From an uncultured Paracoccaceae bacterium (GTDB lineage Bacteria > Pseudomonadota > Alphaproteobacteria > Rhodobacterales > Rhodobacteraceae): a DNA stretch of 64,000 nucleotides. The notes below the pieces were generated by a model, which made no database searches, was not told the DNA's origin, and saw only the letters and a program-made list of their open reading frames with translations. Of the stretch, positions 8,849-18,147 are shown piece by piece; position 1 is the first letter of the stretch, and every line of letters starts with the position of its first letter. The stretch is from contig CANLVD010000009.1 of NCBI GenBank assembly GCA_947494445.1, forward strand, positions 81,206 through 145,205. Direction: 5' to 3'. A program made the position numbers and the translations under genes.

Positions 8849-9838
8849 ATGATCAGGATCGGATTGCTGGGCTGCGGCCGCATCGGGCAAGTGCATGGCC
8901 GCACCCTGTCGCGGATGGCGCAGGCGCGTGTGGTTGCCGTCTCGGACGCAGTTCCGGCCGCCGCTGAAGCGCTGGCCGCAAGCCTGTCGGCTGAGGTGCG
9001 TGACAGCCATGCCCTGATCGACAGTGCCGACATTGACGCGGTCGTCATCGGCACGCCCACGGACACCCATTACGACCTGATCCACCGGGCCGCTGCCGCC
9101 GGCAAGGCGATTTTCTGCGAAAAGCCTGTGGACATGTCGGTTGCGCGCATCCGTGAGTGCCAAAAGGTGGTGGAAGCCGCAGGTGTCGCTTTCCTGACCG
9201 CTTTCAACCGCCGCTTCGATCCCAGTTTTGCCGCCATGCAGGCCGCGATCCGAGACGGTCAGATCGGACGCGTGGAACTGGTCACCATCCTGTCCCGTGA
9301 CCCCGCGCCACCTCCCATCAGCTACATCAAAAGTTCAGGTGGCATCTTCCGCGACATGATGATCCACGACCTCGATATGGCCCGCTTCCTGACTGGTGAA
9401 GACCCGGTTGAGGTGTTCGCCCGAGGCTCGGCCCTCGTGGATCCCGAGATCGGCGCAGCAGGCGATGTGGATACGGCGGCCGTCACGCTGACAATGCCGT
9501 CGGGCGCTCTGGTGCAGATCTCCAATTCCCGGCGCGCGACCTATGGCTACGACCAGCGGGCCGAGGTGCATGGCGCACAAGGCATGCTGAGCGTCGGCAA
9601 CATGCCCGAGACCCAGATGCGGCTCGCCAACACTGGTGGTTTCCGCTCAAGCCCTGCGATGAATTTCTTTCTGGAACGCTATGAGGACGCCTATGCAGCC
9701 GAGATGAACCATTTCATCGATTGTCTGGTGACAGGCACACCGCCCAGCCCATCGATCACCGACGGGCTGAAGGCGCAGATGCTGGCAGATGCGGCGGCCA
9801 AGTCACTGGACACCGGCGCGCCTGTGGCCGTGTCTTAA
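8849..9838 (+). CDS. iolG: Inositol 2-dehydrogenase
   Basis: IolG oxidises myo-inositol to 2-keto-myo-inositol with NAD, the entry step of the pathway. The 329-residue protein has the Rossmann motif [12 protein letters not shown], the CEKPVDMS lysine motif near residue 92, and the catalytic-region motif [15 protein letters not shown] with the expected Asp and His. It is the last gene of iolD-C-B-J-G, three bases after the aldolase. Its stop overlaps the end of the convergent accA by four bases. The downstream methylmalonate-semialdehyde dehydrogenase IolA is not in the window. Confidence 0.9.
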   Translation: MIRIGLLGCGRIGQVHGRTLSRMAQARVVAVSDAVPAAAEALAASLSAEVRDSHALIDSADIDAVVIGTPTDTHYDLIHRAAAAGKAIFCEKPVDMSVARIRECQKVVEAAGVAFLTAFNRRFDPSFAAMQAAIRDGQIGRVELVTILSRDPAPPPISYIKSSGGIFRDMMIHDLDMARFLTGEDPVEVFARGSALVDPEIGAAGDVDTAAVTLTMPSGALVQISNSRRATYGYDQRAEVHGAQGMLSVGNMPETQMRLANTGGFRSSPAMNFFLERYEDAYAAEMNHFIDCLVTGTPPSPSITDGLKAQMLADAAAKSLDTGAPVAVS

Positions 9839-10797
9839 GCGTGCAGTGATACCTGTCCCATGGACAGGTATTTCTGACGCCGGGCCTGCCGCAGATCATC
9901 GGGTGACAATCCGTCCAGCTCGCCCAGCATGTCCGCCAGCGTCTCGCCCATATCGGTGATCGCACGCGTCCGGTCGCGCTGGGCACCACCCAGCGGCTCG
10001 GACACGATCCGGTCGGCCACACCCAGTTTCATCAGATCCTGCGCGGTCAGGCGCAGCGCTTCTGCCGCCTCGCGCATCTTCTCGGCATCCTTCCACAGGA
10101 TCGAGGCACAGCCCTCGGGCGAGATCACCGAATAGATCGAATGCTCCAGCATCGCCAGTCGGTCAGCGGTCGCAAAGGCCACCGCCCCGCCAGAACCACC
10201 CTCACCGATGATCGCCGAGACCAGAGGCACCTTGATCGACAGGCATTTCTCGGTCGAGCGCGCAATCGCCTCGGCCTGCCCGCGCTCTTCGGCTCCCTTG
10301 CCGGGATATGCGCCCGGTGTGTCGATCAGGGTGATCACCGGCAGCCCGAACCGGTCGGCCAGATCCATCAACCGGATCGCCTTGCGATACCCCTCGGGCC
10401 GGGCCATGCCGAAATTCCGCTCCAGTCGTGTCTTGGTGTCAAACCCCTTCTCATGGCCGATCACCACCACAGCCCGGTCATTGAACCGCGCAAATCCGCC
10501 CATCACCGCATGGTCATCAGCAAAATTCCGGTCACCGGCCAGGGGCGTATACTCTTCGAACAGCGCTTCGATATAATCCTTGCAATGGGGCCGGTTGGGG
10601 TGACGTGCCACCTGACATTTCCGCCAGGGGCTGAGATCAGCATAGATCTCGGCCAGCAGATCTGCAGCCTTGGCATCCAGAGCGGCGGCTTCCTTGCCGA
10701 CGTCCATTTCGGCATTTTCGCGCCCAAGCGCCCGCAGCTCTTCGGCCTTGCCCTCGATCTCCGAGAGCCCCTTTTCGAAATCGAGATAATTCTGCAC
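9835..10797 (-). CDS. accA: Acetyl-CoA carboxylase carboxyltransferase subunit alpha
   Basis: AccA with AccD transfers the carboxyl group from carboxybiotin to acetyl-CoA, the first step of fatty acid synthesis, in the cytosol. The 320-residue protein starts [20 protein letters not shown], has the crotonase-like carboxyltransferase core, and shows the oxyanion-region glycines [16 protein letters not shown] and [12 protein letters not shown]. Length is standard. It stands alone, convergent with iolG, with a four-base overlap of the stops that leaves no room for a separate terminator between them. Confidence 0.97.
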   Translation of the reverse strand: MQNYLDFEKGLSEIEGKAEELRALGRENAEMDVGKEAAALDAKAADLLAEIYADLSPWRKCQVARHPNRPHCKDYIEALFEEYTPLAGDRNFADDHAVMGGFARFNDRAVVVIGHEKGFDTKTRLERNFGMARPEGYRKAIRLMDLADRFGLPVITLIDTPGAYPGKGAEERGQAEAIARSTEKCLSIKVPLVSAIIGEGGSGGAVAFATADRLAMLEHSIYSVISPEGCASILWKDAEKMREAAEALRLTAQDLMKLGVADRIVSEPLGGAQRDRTRAITDMGETLADMLGELDGLSPDDLRQARRQKYLSMGQVSLHA

Positions 10798-10868
10798 GCG
10801 TCCCTCATCCCATTTTGCCCCTGCCTATAGGTCAGAGGCCCCGTGGGATGCAACTTATGTTTGATCGC

Positions 10869-10885
10869 CGCCCTTTGAAAGGGCG
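10869..10885. other. Perfect inverted repeat between accA and mcl1
   Basis: CGCCCTTT and AAAGGGCG pair perfectly across a single base. The element lies in the 143-bp gap upstream of accA and downstream of mcl1, both leftward. No T run follows on the minus strand, so it is either a weak terminator of mcl1 or an operator for accA. Confidence 0.4.
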
Positions 10886-10902
10886 CAAACCCCGTGCTTC
10901 GA

Positions 10903-10929
10903 TTTTCGACAAATACTCCCGCCGGAGGC
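10903..10929. repeat. Copy 1 of an interspersed intergenic motif (GCCTCCGGCGGG...ATTT)
   Basis: On the minus strand this reads GCCTCCGGCGGGAGTATTTG, close to the copies at 17048-17076 and 35373-35402. All three lie between genes, just outside a stop or promoter. The sequence is not a clear hairpin on its own. It looks like a dispersed genomic repeat used in gene spacers. Confidence 0.6.
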
Positions 10930-10940
10930 GCAGGCTGGCC

Positions 10941-11897
10941 TCAGGAGATCATCTCGGCCTGTTTGACGATCACTTCAGCCTGGCGGATGGACGCCAGATC
11001 CACCAGCCGCCCCTTGTAGACGGCGGCCCCCTGACCGGTGCGCTGGGCCTCGTCCATGGCCGCCAGAATTTCACGGGCCTCCCGGATCTGATCCTCTGAT
11101 GGCGTAAACACCTCATTGGCCAGCGTGATCTGTTTGGGATGGATTGCCCATTTACCGACCATGCCAAGTGTTGCTGAGCGGCGGGCCTGTGCCCTGAAAC
11201 CCTCATCATCGGAAAAGTCGCCAAACGGTCCATCCACCGGCAGCACCCCATGGGTCCGGCAGGCCGCCACGATGGCCACCGTGGCCATGTGCCATGGGTC
11301 CCCCCAGTGGGAGGCCCCGTCAGGTGCGCGCATGAAATAATTCTCCTGCGTGCCGCCAATGCCCGTTGTCTGCATCCCCATCGATGCGGCGTAATCCGCT
11401 GCCCCAAGGCTCATTGCCTGCAACCGGGACGAGGCTTTGGCGATCTCCTCCACATGGGCAAGACCGGCTGCGGTCTCGATGATCACCTCAAAGGCAATCG
11501 GCTTATTGCGCCCTTTGGCTGCTTCAATTGCCGAGACCAGTGCATCAACCGCATAAAGATCGCCCGCATTGCCGACCTTGGGGATCATGATCATATCGAT
11601 CCGCTCGCCTGCCTGCTCCAGCAGATCGACCACATCGCGATACCAATATGGTGTGTCCAGCCCGTTGATCCGCACGGACAGGGTCTTGTTGCCCCAGTCG
11701 ATGTCGCCAATCGCTTCTATGATGTTGCGCCGGGCCTCGGGTTTATCGTCCGGAGCCACGCTGTCTTCAAGGTCCAGATTGATCACATCAGCCTTTGATA
11801 CGGCCATCTTCTCGAACAATGCCGGGCGCGAGCCGGGGCCGAAAAGCTGGCAACGGTTGGGGCGGGCGGGTGCGGCAGGCTGGACTTTGAAACTCAT
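10941..11897 (-). CDS. mcl1: L-malyl-CoA/beta-methylmalyl-CoA lyase
   Basis: Mcl1 cleaves malyl-CoA to acetyl-CoA and glyoxylate, and beta-methylmalyl-CoA to propionyl-CoA and glyoxylate, in the ethylmalonyl-CoA pathway. The 318-residue protein is a CitE-like TIM barrel beginning MSFKVQPAAPARPNRCQLF, with NLDLEDSVAPDDK, RINGLDTPYWYRDV, EVIIETAAGLAHVEEI and GKWAIHPKQI. These agree with what I remember of the Rhodobacter sphaeroides enzyme almost throughout. GGAGACG lies upstream of the start. It is a single-gene unit. Confidence 0.93.
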   Translation of the reverse strand: MSFKVQPAAPARPNRCQLFGPGSRPALFEKMAVSKADVINLDLEDSVAPDDKPEARRNIIEAIGDIDWGNKTLSVRINGLDTPYWYRDVVDLLEQAGERIDMIMIPKVGNAGDLYAVDALVSAIEAAKGRNKPIAFEVIIETAAGLAHVEEIAKASSRLQAMSLGAADYAASMGMQTTGIGGTQENYFMRAPDGASHWGDPWHMATVAIVAACRTHGVLPVDGPFGDFSDDEGFRAQARRSATLGMVGKWAIHPKQITLANEVFTPSEDQIREAREILAAMDEAQRTGQGAAVYKGRLVDLASIRQAEVIVKQAEMIS

Positions 11898-11996
11898 GAG
11901 AGAAGAACGTCTCCGAAAGGATATTGCGTTTAGCTCGGCCTTCAGATCACAATCTTGCGCAACTTTGTCAAGCGCTATGTTGCATCTGCGAAGAGA

Positions 11997-13223
11997 TCAC
12001 GCAGGCGCGCCCAGAACTTCTTCCAGCCGCCGCACGTATAGGGCCGCAAACACCCCGACAAAGGACGTCGCCACCATCATCAGCAACAACGGATAGGCTG
12101 ACGAACCTTCCCCCAGCAACATCCCGGTCAGCGCGGCAATTGCCGCCCCCCCGCCAATCATCAATGCACCGCCCAGTCCGGACGCGCTGCCTGCCAGATG
12201 CGGCCTGACCGACACGATGCCGGCGTTTGCACTCGGCATGGTCAGACCATTGCCCACACCCACCAGACAGATCGGCCCGAACAGGCTGAGCGGCTGATCC
12301 AGCCCGACCATGAACAGCGCTGTGGCCAGAACCGTGCCCGAGAGCGCAATCAGCGACCCGGTCACCATCATGCGCAAGACGCCCACCTGCTCGGTATACC
12401 GGCCCGAAAGAAAATTGCCGATGAAATACCCCATGGCGATCAGCCCGAAATACAGGCCCAGCCGCGCCGGGCTCATGCCGAGAATCGCGCTCGCCACGTA
12501 CGGGCCGCCACCGAGGAACGCAAAGAAAGTGCCGGAGGCAAAACTCGCGGTCGCGGTATAGCCCCAAAAGCGGCGCGAGCGCAGCAATTCGGGATAGGCT
12601 TGTGCCTGCGCCTTGAGCGACGCTGACTTATGGGTGTTGGTTTCACCCAGATCCAGCACCACCAGCGCGGTCACCAGAATGCCGAAGACCAGAAGGGCGG
12701 CAAAAGTCGCCTGCCAACCGAAAGCCTGCTGCAGCACCCCGCCGACCGAAGGACCGATCATCGGCACCACGGCCATGCCCATGGTCACATATCCCAGCAT
12801 GGAGGCCGCACGGGTCTGGTCAAACAGATCACGCACAATCGCCCGCGACAGCGCCATCCCGGTCACGACCGATGCCTGTACCAGACGAAACGCCAGAAAC
12901 ACCTCGACACTGGTGGACAGCATGCAGCCGAGCGTGGCCACCAGAAACACCAGCAACCCGCCGATCAGCACCGGCCGCCGTCCGTACAGGTCCGACAGGG
13001 GGCCGATGATGATCTGCATAACGGCAGTCAGCCCCAGATAGGCCGACACTGCCAACTGCATCACCGCGTAATCTGTCTGAAAATATGCCGCCATCGAGGG
13101 CAGCGAGGGCAGGAAAATGTTCATGTTCAGCGCGCCCAGCCCTGCGATCAGCACAAGGGTCAGAATATGGGGTGGCGTCTGGGCATTCGGTAAAGGCACG
13201 TTCAGGTCCTGTGAGGGCGCCAT
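11997..13223 (-). CDS. Bcr/CflA-family MFS drug exporter
   Basis: The 408-residue protein is a 12-helix major facilitator. The first loop motif is IGPLSDLYGRRPVLIGG (motif A), and the early segment NMNIFLPSLPSMAAYF is typical of the DHA1 Bcr/CflA group, which exports drugs or small metabolites such as sulfonamides and dipeptides by proton antiport. It is a single leftward gene between mcl1 and the aminotransferase gene. Substrate is unknown. Confidence 0.88.
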   Translation of the reverse strand: MAPSQDLNVPLPNAQTPPHILTLVLIAGLGALNMNIFLPSLPSMAAYFQTDYAVMQLAVSAYLGLTAVMQIIIGPLSDLYGRRPVLIGGLLVFLVATLGCMLSTSVEVFLAFRLVQASVVTGMALSRAIVRDLFDQTRAASMLGYVTMGMAVVPMIGPSVGGVLQQAFGWQATFAALLVFGILVTALVVLDLGETNTHKSASLKAQAQAYPELLRSRRFWGYTATASFASGTFFAFLGGGPYVASAILGMSPARLGLYFGLIAMGYFIGNFLSGRYTEQVGVLRMMVTGSLIALSGTVLATALFMVGLDQPLSLFGPICLVGVGNGLTMPSANAGIVSVRPHLAGSASGLGGALMIGGGAAIAALTGMLLGEGSSAYPLLLMMVATSFVGVFAALYVRRLEEVLGAPA

Positions 13224-13314
13224 TCATTAAACCCCTCGGTACGCATTTTCACAGGGGAAAAATGACGGGACAACGCGCCCAAGATGCCTCAACTGTGCGA
13301 AATATCACAGACTT

Positions 13315-14490
13315 TTATTGCAGGTCCGAAAACGCGTCTGCAATTCGGGCCATCGCATCAGCCACCACGGCACGCTGCGTGGCGATGTTGAACCGCAGGA
13401 AGCCTTCTCCACCGGTTCCGAAGGTATCCCCGTGATTGGCCACCACGCGCGCGGTTCCCTGCACCCGGCTCAGAATCTCGTCCTTGCTCATGCCGGTGCC
13501 GGAAAAATCGACCCAGGACAGATATGTCGCCTCCATCGGCATCGCACGCACCCCGGGGATCGCATTCAGCGCGTCATCCAGCAGCTTGCGGTTGCCATCA
13601 AGATAGCGAACCAGCGCATCCATCCAGGCGTCACCATGGCTGTAGGCAGCTTTCGACATCACCATGCCAAACACGTTGGGTGTGGTTCCAACGGCCCGGT
13701 GCCGGGCTGCAAACCGGGCCCGCAGCGCAGCATCCGGGATGATCGCATTGCCATTGGCAGCACCAGCCAGATTGAAAGACTTGGACGGTGCGCTCAGGAT
13801 CACCGTGCGGTCCAGCGCCTCGGGGGCTGCCTCGGTCATCACCAGATGCTCATTCCCGGGATAGACAAGATCATGATGCACTTCGTCCGAGATCAGCACC
13901 AGATCGTGCCGGATGCAGAAATTGGCGACAATGCGCAACTCTTCCCGGCTCCAGACCCTGCCGCCTGGATTGTGCGGCGAGCAGAAGACCAGCACTTTCT
14001 CGCGCCCGGTCAGGCAGGCCTCAAGCCGGTCCTCGTCAATCACATAACGCCCGTCAACAGTCGCCAGCGGGCTTTCGACGACCACCCGGTCATTGGCTTT
14101 CACGGTCCGCGCAAAGGCGTGGTAAACCGGCGTCAGCAGGATGACCCCGTCGCCCGGTTCGCTATAGGCATGCAGGCAAATCGCGACGGCTGCAACCAAT
14201 CCATGGGTTGTTGCAATCCAGCTTGGGTCGACCTTCCAGCCATGGCGGCGGTCCATCCAGCCGCAGATCGCCGCCTTATACGCATCCTGCGCCCCGTAAT
14301 ATCCGATGGTGCCCAGTTCCAGCTCTCGCGCGGCTGCATCCAGCGCCTCCTGCGGTGCACGCAGGTCCATATCGGCCACCCACATGGCAATCGCGTCGGG
14401 ATCAGTCACCCCGTAATTCTGTTCCAGCGTGTCCCATTTTCCGCAGTTGCTGCCACGGCGGTCAACCTGCTGGTCGAAATCGATTGTCAT
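13315..14490 (-). CDS. MalY/PatB-family pyridoxal-phosphate aminotransferase (C-S lyase type)
   Basis: This 391-residue fold-type I PLP enzyme shows the PLP lysine in LSAPSKSFNLAGAANG, the cofactor Asp region in LISDEVHHDLVYPG and the early motif MWVADMDL typical of MalY/PatB. Members release sulfide or homocysteine from cystathionine or cysteine conjugates; MalY also affects maltose gene control in E. coli. In roseobacters such a protein (PatB) supplies sulfur for tropodithietic acid, but nothing of that cluster is visible here. A housekeeping cystathionine beta-lyase role is most likely. Confidence 0.82.
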   Translation of the reverse strand: MTIDFDQQVDRRGSNCGKWDTLEQNYGVTDPDAIAMWVADMDLRAPQEALDAAARELELGTIGYYGAQDAYKAAICGWMDRRHGWKVDPSWIATTHGLVAAVAICLHAYSEPGDGVILLTPVYHAFARTVKANDRVVVESPLATVDGRYVIDEDRLEACLTGREKVLVFCSPHNPGGRVWSREELRIVANFCIRHDLVLISDEVHHDLVYPGNEHLVMTEAAPEALDRTVILSAPSKSFNLAGAANGNAIIPDAALRARFAARHRAVGTTPNVFGMVMSKAAYSHGDAWMDALVRYLDGNRKLLDDALNAIPGVRAMPMEATYLSWVDFSGTGMSKDEILSRVQGTARVVANHGDTFGTGGEGFLRFNIATQRAVVADAMARIADAFSDLQ

Positions 14491-14592
14491 CTGGCGGGGG
14501 CCCCTTGTTCAAGTGTCGCGCAAACTATCCTACTCAGCCACAAGGGCAAGGGGATGTTGCAAGCCTTGATGTGGTGTTTTATGGAAATCCTC

Positions 14593-15111
14593 ATGAGCTT
14601 GCGACCGATCCTGATCCATCCCGACCCGCGTCTGAAAAAGGCCTGCCCGCCGGTGGCTGACATCACCGACGATCTGCGTCGGCTGGCCGATGACATGCTG
14701 GCCACTATGTATGATGCGCCGGGCATCGGGTTGGCCGCGCCTCAGGTCGGCGTTCTCACCCGCATGTTCGTCATGGATTGCGAGCGAGAGGATGCAGGCA
14801 AGAACCCCACCGTCGTGATCAACCCCGAAATCACATGGAGTTCCGAGGAAACCGGTGTCTATGAGGAAGGCTGCCTGTCCATTCCCGACATCTACGAAGA
14901 GGTTACCCGGCCCGAGCGCATCCGCCTGAAATTCACCGACGAAACCGGTGCCGAGCGGGAAGAGGAATACGACGGCCTCTGGGCAACCTGTGCCCAGCAT
15001 GAACTGGATCACCTCAACGGCAAGCTGTTCATCGATTACCTCAGCGGTCTCAAACGCACCCTGATCACCAACAAGATGAAAAAGCTCAAGAAGGAGAGGG
15101 CCCGCGCCTGA
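14593..15111 (+). CDS. def: Peptide deformylase
   Basis: Def removes the formyl group from nascent N-terminal methionine. The 172-residue protein carries all three signatures intact: GIGLAAPQVG, EEGCLSIPD (metal Cys) and CAQHELDHLNG (two metal His, catalytic Glu). I chose the start at 14593 (MSLRPILIHPDPRL) because family members begin there; ATG 14581 is an alternative four residues upstream. It overlaps the next gene by one base (TGATG) and heads a def - def-like - fmt cluster. Confidence 0.95.
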   Translation: MSLRPILIHPDPRLKKACPPVADITDDLRRLADDMLATMYDAPGIGLAAPQVGVLTRMFVMDCEREDAGKNPTVVINPEITWSSEETGVYEEGCLSIPDIYEEVTRPERIRLKFTDETGAEREEEYDGLWATCAQHELDHLNGKLFIDYLSGLKRTLITNKMKKLKKERARA

Positions 15112-15626
15112 TGCCGCGTCCTTTCCTGCAATGGCCTGACCCGCGCCTCAAGACCATCTGCCCTGCTGTCACAGGCGTGAACGCCGAGGTCAAATCGATC
15201 TGGGATGACATGTTGGAGGCGATGTATGCCATGCCCGGTGTCGGTCTGGCAGCCCCGCAACTGGGTGAAATGATGCGTCTGGCCGTGGTCGATTGCTCAG
15301 GCGACGCCAGCGGTGCACAAGCGGTCCGTCTAGCCAATCCGGAAATCGCCTCGGCCTCCGTTGAATTTCAGCTTCAGGAAGAGGGCAGCCCCTGTCTGCC
15401 GGGGCAATATGCGAAGATCTCCCGCCCCGAATGGGTCGATGTCCGCTACCTTGATGACACGGGCGCCGAGACCACCCGCCGGTTCGAAGGCCTGTGGTCC
15501 ACGTCGGTGCAGCATCAGATCGATCACCTCAATGGCCGGATGTTTTTTCACCGGTTAAGTCCAATGAAACGAAATATGCTGCTAAAGAAGCACAGCAAAG
15601 CGTCACAACGACCGAAAGGGTCCTGA
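15111..15626 (+). CDS. Degenerate peptide deformylase paralogue, probably not a deformylase
   Basis: The 171-residue protein has the deformylase fold, with motif 1 intact ([10 protein letters not shown]). Motif 2 reads EEGSPCLPG where active enzymes have EEGCLSIPx, so the metal-binding Cys position is Ser and a Cys stands two residues later. Motif 3 reads QHQIDHLNG instead of QHELDHLNG, so the catalytic Glu is Gln while both His remain. It lies between true def and fmt, with one-base spacing on both sides, so it is co-translated with the formyl-methionine cycle. It may bind metal or peptide without deformylating, or act on another substrate. Confidence 0.85.
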   Translation: MPRPFLQWPDPRLKTICPAVTGVNAEVKSIWDDMLEAMYAMPGVGLAAPQLGEMMRLAVVDCSGDASGAQAVRLANPEIASASVEFQLQEEGSPCLPGQYAKISRPEWVDVRYLDDTGAETTRRFEGLWSTSVQHQIDHLNGRMFFHRLSPMKRNMLLKKHSKASQRPKGS

Positions 15627-15627
15627 C

Positions 15628-16533
15628 ATGCGGGTTGTTTTCATGGGCACGCCGGAATTTTCCGTGCCTGCGCTCGAAGCGCTTCACGGGGACGGTCACG
15701 ACATCGTTGCAGTCTACAGTCAACCACCGCGCAAATCGGGCCGGGGCCAGCAGACCCAGCCGACACCGGTTGCCCGCAAGGCCACTGAACTGGGGCTTGA
15801 GGTTCGCACCCCGTTCAGTTTTCAGCGTCAGGCCGATATCGGTGATTTCGAAGCACTTGATGCCGATGTTGCCGTGGTCGTGGCCTATGGTCTGATCCTG
15901 CCGCAAGCTCTGCTGGATGCACCCCATCTGGGATGTCTGAACATTCACGCCTCACTGCTGCCGCGCTGGCGCGGTGCGGCCCCGATCCACCGGGCGATCA
16001 TGGCAGGCGACGGGGAAACCGGCGTCTGCATCATGGCGATGGAGGCCGGGCTTGACACTGGCCCCGTGCTCAAACGCGTCATCACCCCGATCCACCCGAC
16101 CGACACGACCGGCACGCTTCACGACCGGCTGTCGAAACTGGGTGCTCATGCGGTCTGTGATGTCCTGCCGCTGCTGCCGATGGTCAGCCATCCGCAACCG
16201 CAGGACGGCGTGACCTATGCGTCCAAGATCAACAAGGCCGAAGCCCGGATCAACTGGTCCCGCCCGGCAGCCGAGGTGGACCGCCAGATCCGCGGGCTGG
16301 CACCCTTTCCCGGTGCCTGGTTCGAACTGGGTGGCGAGCGCATCAAGGTTCTGATGAGCGAAGTGACCACAGGCTCCGGCACACCGGGCACAGCCCTTGG
16401 CGATCCGCTCACCATCGCCTGCGGCGAGGGGGCCGTGCGCCTTCTGAGCCTGCAACGTGCCGGCAAGTCGCCAATGGATGCCAAAGCCTTCCTCAATGGC
16501 TTTTCGGTGGAGGCAGGTGCCGCTTTGGGCTAA
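15628..16533 (+). CDS. fmt: Methionyl-tRNA formyltransferase
   Basis: Fmt formylates Met-tRNAfMet using 10-formyltetrahydrofolate. The 301-residue protein starts [19 protein letters not shown] and has the catalytic motif [18 protein letters not shown] and [10 protein letters not shown]. The C-terminal OB-like tRNA-binding domain follows from about residue 205. Length is normal. It starts one base after the deformylase-like gene stop, third in the cluster. Confidence 0.96.
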   Translation: MRVVFMGTPEFSVPALEALHGDGHDIVAVYSQPPRKSGRGQQTQPTPVARKATELGLEVRTPFSFQRQADIGDFEALDADVAVVVAYGLILPQALLDAPHLGCLNIHASLLPRWRGAAPIHRAIMAGDGETGVCIMAMEAGLDTGPVLKRVITPIHPTDTTGTLHDRLSKLGAHAVCDVLPLLPMVSHPQPQDGVTYASKINKAEARINWSRPAAEVDRQIRGLAPFPGAWFELGGERIKVLMSEVTTGSGTPGTALGDPLTIACGEGAVRLLSLQRAGKSPMDAKAFLNGFSVEAGAALG

Positions 16534-16534
16534 A

Positions 16535-16555
16535 CTCCCGCCATCAAGACGGGAG
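16535..16555 (+). promoter_or_regulatory. Hairpin covering the ribosome site of the GlsB-like gene
   Basis: CTCCCG (16535-16540) pairs with CGGGAG (16550-16555) across nine bases. It begins two bases after the fmt stop. The right arm contains the first part of the purine-rich GGGAGAGGG ribosome site (16551-16559) of the gene starting at 16563. It could end fmt messages weakly or limit translation of the downstream pair. Confidence 0.4.
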
Positions 16556-16562
16556 AGGGCAG

Positions 16563-16805
16563 ATGTACCTGTTTTCAATGTTTGGCACGATCGTGATTGG
16601 CGCGCTGGTGGGGTTTCTCACCGAACGCTTCGGTCTGACCCGCAACGGCACATTGGTCAGCATCATTCTGGGGCTCGGCGGTGCGGTGCTGGCCTATCTT
16701 GTCTCGGCCACCTTCGGCATCGGCTTCGGTGGGCGCTCGGTGACCGCTGCCATCGGCGCTGGTGCGGCCCTCTTTCTTGCCCCCATGATCGGGAGAAACA
16801 AATGA
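16563..16805 (+). CDS. GlsB/YeaQ/YmgE-like small membrane protein
   Basis: The 80-residue protein is almost wholly hydrophobic, with three predicted helices rich in Gly and Ala (FGTIVIGALVGFLTERFG, LVSIILGLGGAVLAYLVS, then SVTAAIGAGAALFLAPM). This pattern fits the GlsB/YeaQ family once called transglycosylase-associated. The family's function is unknown; some members are stress-induced. Its stop overlaps the start of a second 80-residue protein of the same build (ATGA). Confidence 0.75.
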   Translation: MYLFSMFGTIVIGALVGFLTERFGLTRNGTLVSIILGLGGAVLAYLVSATFGIGFGGRSVTAAIGAGAALFLAPMIGRNK

Positions 16806-17044
16806 CCGGCATCCTCGCACTTGTTGTCATCGGAGCCGCTGCAGGCTTTCTGGCCACCCGCCTGATGGGCATGGACCTGCCACTGATCAACACGGTCGCG
16901 ATCGGCATCATCGGCGCGCTACTGGGCGGATTCGTCCTGCGTCTGGGCCTTGCCGTGCTGGGTGCTGCTGCGGGATTTGTCGGCGCGGTCATCGGCGCAC
17001 TCGTTCTGCTCTGGGCCTACAAGACCTTCATCGCCAACCGCTGA
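16802..17044 (+). CDS. Second GlsB/YeaQ-like small membrane protein
   Basis: The 80-residue protein has three hydrophobic segments (ILALVVIGAAAGFLATRLMG, INTVAIGIIGALLGGFVLR, GFVGAVIGALVLLWAYKTF). It overlaps the previous gene by four bases and has the same length and topology, so the two are probably partners or a tandem duplication. A similar Gly-rich small membrane protein is encoded alone at 41385-41648. Function unknown. Confidence 0.7.
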   Translation: MTGILALVVIGAAAGFLATRLMGMDLPLINTVAIGIIGALLGGFVLRLGLAVLGAAAGFVGAVIGALVLLWAYKTFIANR

Positions 17045-17047
17045 TCA

Positions 17048-17076
17048 CTTCTTAGCAAAATATCCCCGCCGGAGGC
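17048..17076. repeat. Copy 2 of the interspersed intergenic motif
   Basis: The minus strand reads GCCTCCGGCGGGGATATTTT and continues into GCTAAGAAG. It fills the 37-bp space between the second GlsB-like gene and rnhA, which converge. The closest relative is copy 3 at 35373-35402. Confidence 0.65.
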
Positions 17077-17081
17077 TCCGG

Positions 17082-17558
17082 TCACGGGCCGCCCGCGCCA
17101 GCAGCCAGCGGCTTGAAAGGCTCCATCCCCGCACGCGCCAGTTCATCGGCCCGCTCGTTCTCCGCATGCCCAGCATGGCCCTTGATCCAGTCCCAACGCA
17201 CATCATGACGGGCCTGCGCCTCATCCAGCGCACGCCACAGATCCTCGTTCTTTACCGGCTTTTTTGCCGCCGTCTTCCAGCCGTTGCGCTTCCAGCCATG
17301 CAGCCATTTGGTGATCCCGTCGCGCACATAGGTGCTGTCGGTCACGATCCGGATGGTCGAGGGGCGTGACAGCGCATTCAGCGTCTCGATCGCAGCTGTC
17401 AGTTCCATCCGGTTGTTGGTGGTCTCGGGCGCACCACCTGACAATTCACGCTCCTTGACCAGTGCCTCGCCATCAAAGGCCTGCAACAAGGAGCCCCAGC
17501 CGCCCGGCCCCGGATTGCCCGAACAGGCCCCGTCCGTATGAGCCACCAGATCAGCCAC
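17082..17558 (-). CDS. rnhA: Ribonuclease HI
   Basis: RNase HI cuts RNA in RNA-DNA hybrids. The 158-residue protein has the four carboxylates in [40 protein letters not shown] and [12 protein letters not shown], plus the basic protrusion [17 protein letters not shown]. The frame is open upstream to 17927, but the family start is the GTG at 17558 ([10 protein letters not shown]), which overlaps the end of the methyltransferase gene by eight bases. Confidence 0.95.
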   Translation of the reverse strand: MADLVAHTDGACSGNPGPGGWGSLLQAFDGEALVKERELSGGAPETTNNRMELTAAIETLNALSRPSTIRIVTDSTYVRDGITKWLHGWKRNGWKTAAKKPVKNEDLWRALDEAQARHDVRWDWIKGHAGHAENERADELARAGMEPFKPLAAGAGGP

Positions 17559-18147
17559 GCCGCCGCGCCCACAGCAGAAGGTTCGTGGTCGGGGTACCGT
17601 CATAATTCTTGCCGGTGCCGCTTTCGATTTCCTCGATTTCAAACCCGGCACTTTCGCACAGAGCGACCAGTTCGGCCTCGGAATAGGTGATATACATCCG
17701 ACCAAAATCGTCGCGCCAGTCAGGCGCATCGGACTGCGCCCCCATGTAGAAAACGCCGCCCTCTTCCAATCCCGCTGCGAGATCAGCGAATGTTCCTGGC
17801 CGATCCACGCGCTCAACATGCTGCAAACAGAAATGCGCCCAGATACCGGCAAATGGCCCGGCTTTTGCAACATCCACCGAGCTGCCCAGCCGCGCCCGGT
17901 CACCAAGGGCACCCCGCGCTTGCTCAATCAACCCTTCCGAGACATCCATCGCCGTCACATTGTGACCAGCCTTCAACATTCCATGCGCAGCCCATCCCCC
18001 GCCACAGCCGAAATCCAGCAGGCGGGCAGGGGTGGAAAAGCTGTCCAGAAACCGGGTCAGGCTGGGATGCGCCACCGCTTCTGCCGACCATGTGGCATAT
18101 TCCTTGGCCTTTTCATTGTAGAAGGCCAGTGTCCGTGGATCACTCAT
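17551..18147 (-). CDS. Class I SAM-dependent methyltransferase
   Basis: The 198-residue protein starts [20 protein letters not shown] and has the SAM-binding motif [15 protein letters not shown] at about residue 45, then an acidic ribose-binding stretch ([13 protein letters not shown]). The C-terminal half holds a typical post-II region ([23 protein letters not shown]). Such small proteins methylate small molecules. It sits in a tight leftward run ispH - DUF3429 - methyltransferase - rnhA with overlapping ends. Substrate unknown. Confidence 0.82.
   Translation of the reverse strand: MSDPRTLAFYNEKAKEYATWSAEAVAHPSLTRFLDSFSTPARLLDFGCGGGWAAHGMLKAGHNVTAMDVSEGLIEQARGALGDRARLGSSVDVAKAGPFAGIWAHFCLQHVERVDRPGTFADLAAGLEEGGVFYMGAQSDAPDWRDDFGRMYITYSEAELVALCESAGFEIEEIESGTGKNYDGTPTTNLLLWARRRG

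Noticed and set aside
13315..14490. Tropodithietic acid cluster because of the PatB-like gene
   Set aside because: No tda or paa genes lie nearby; a housekeeping C-S lyase explains it.
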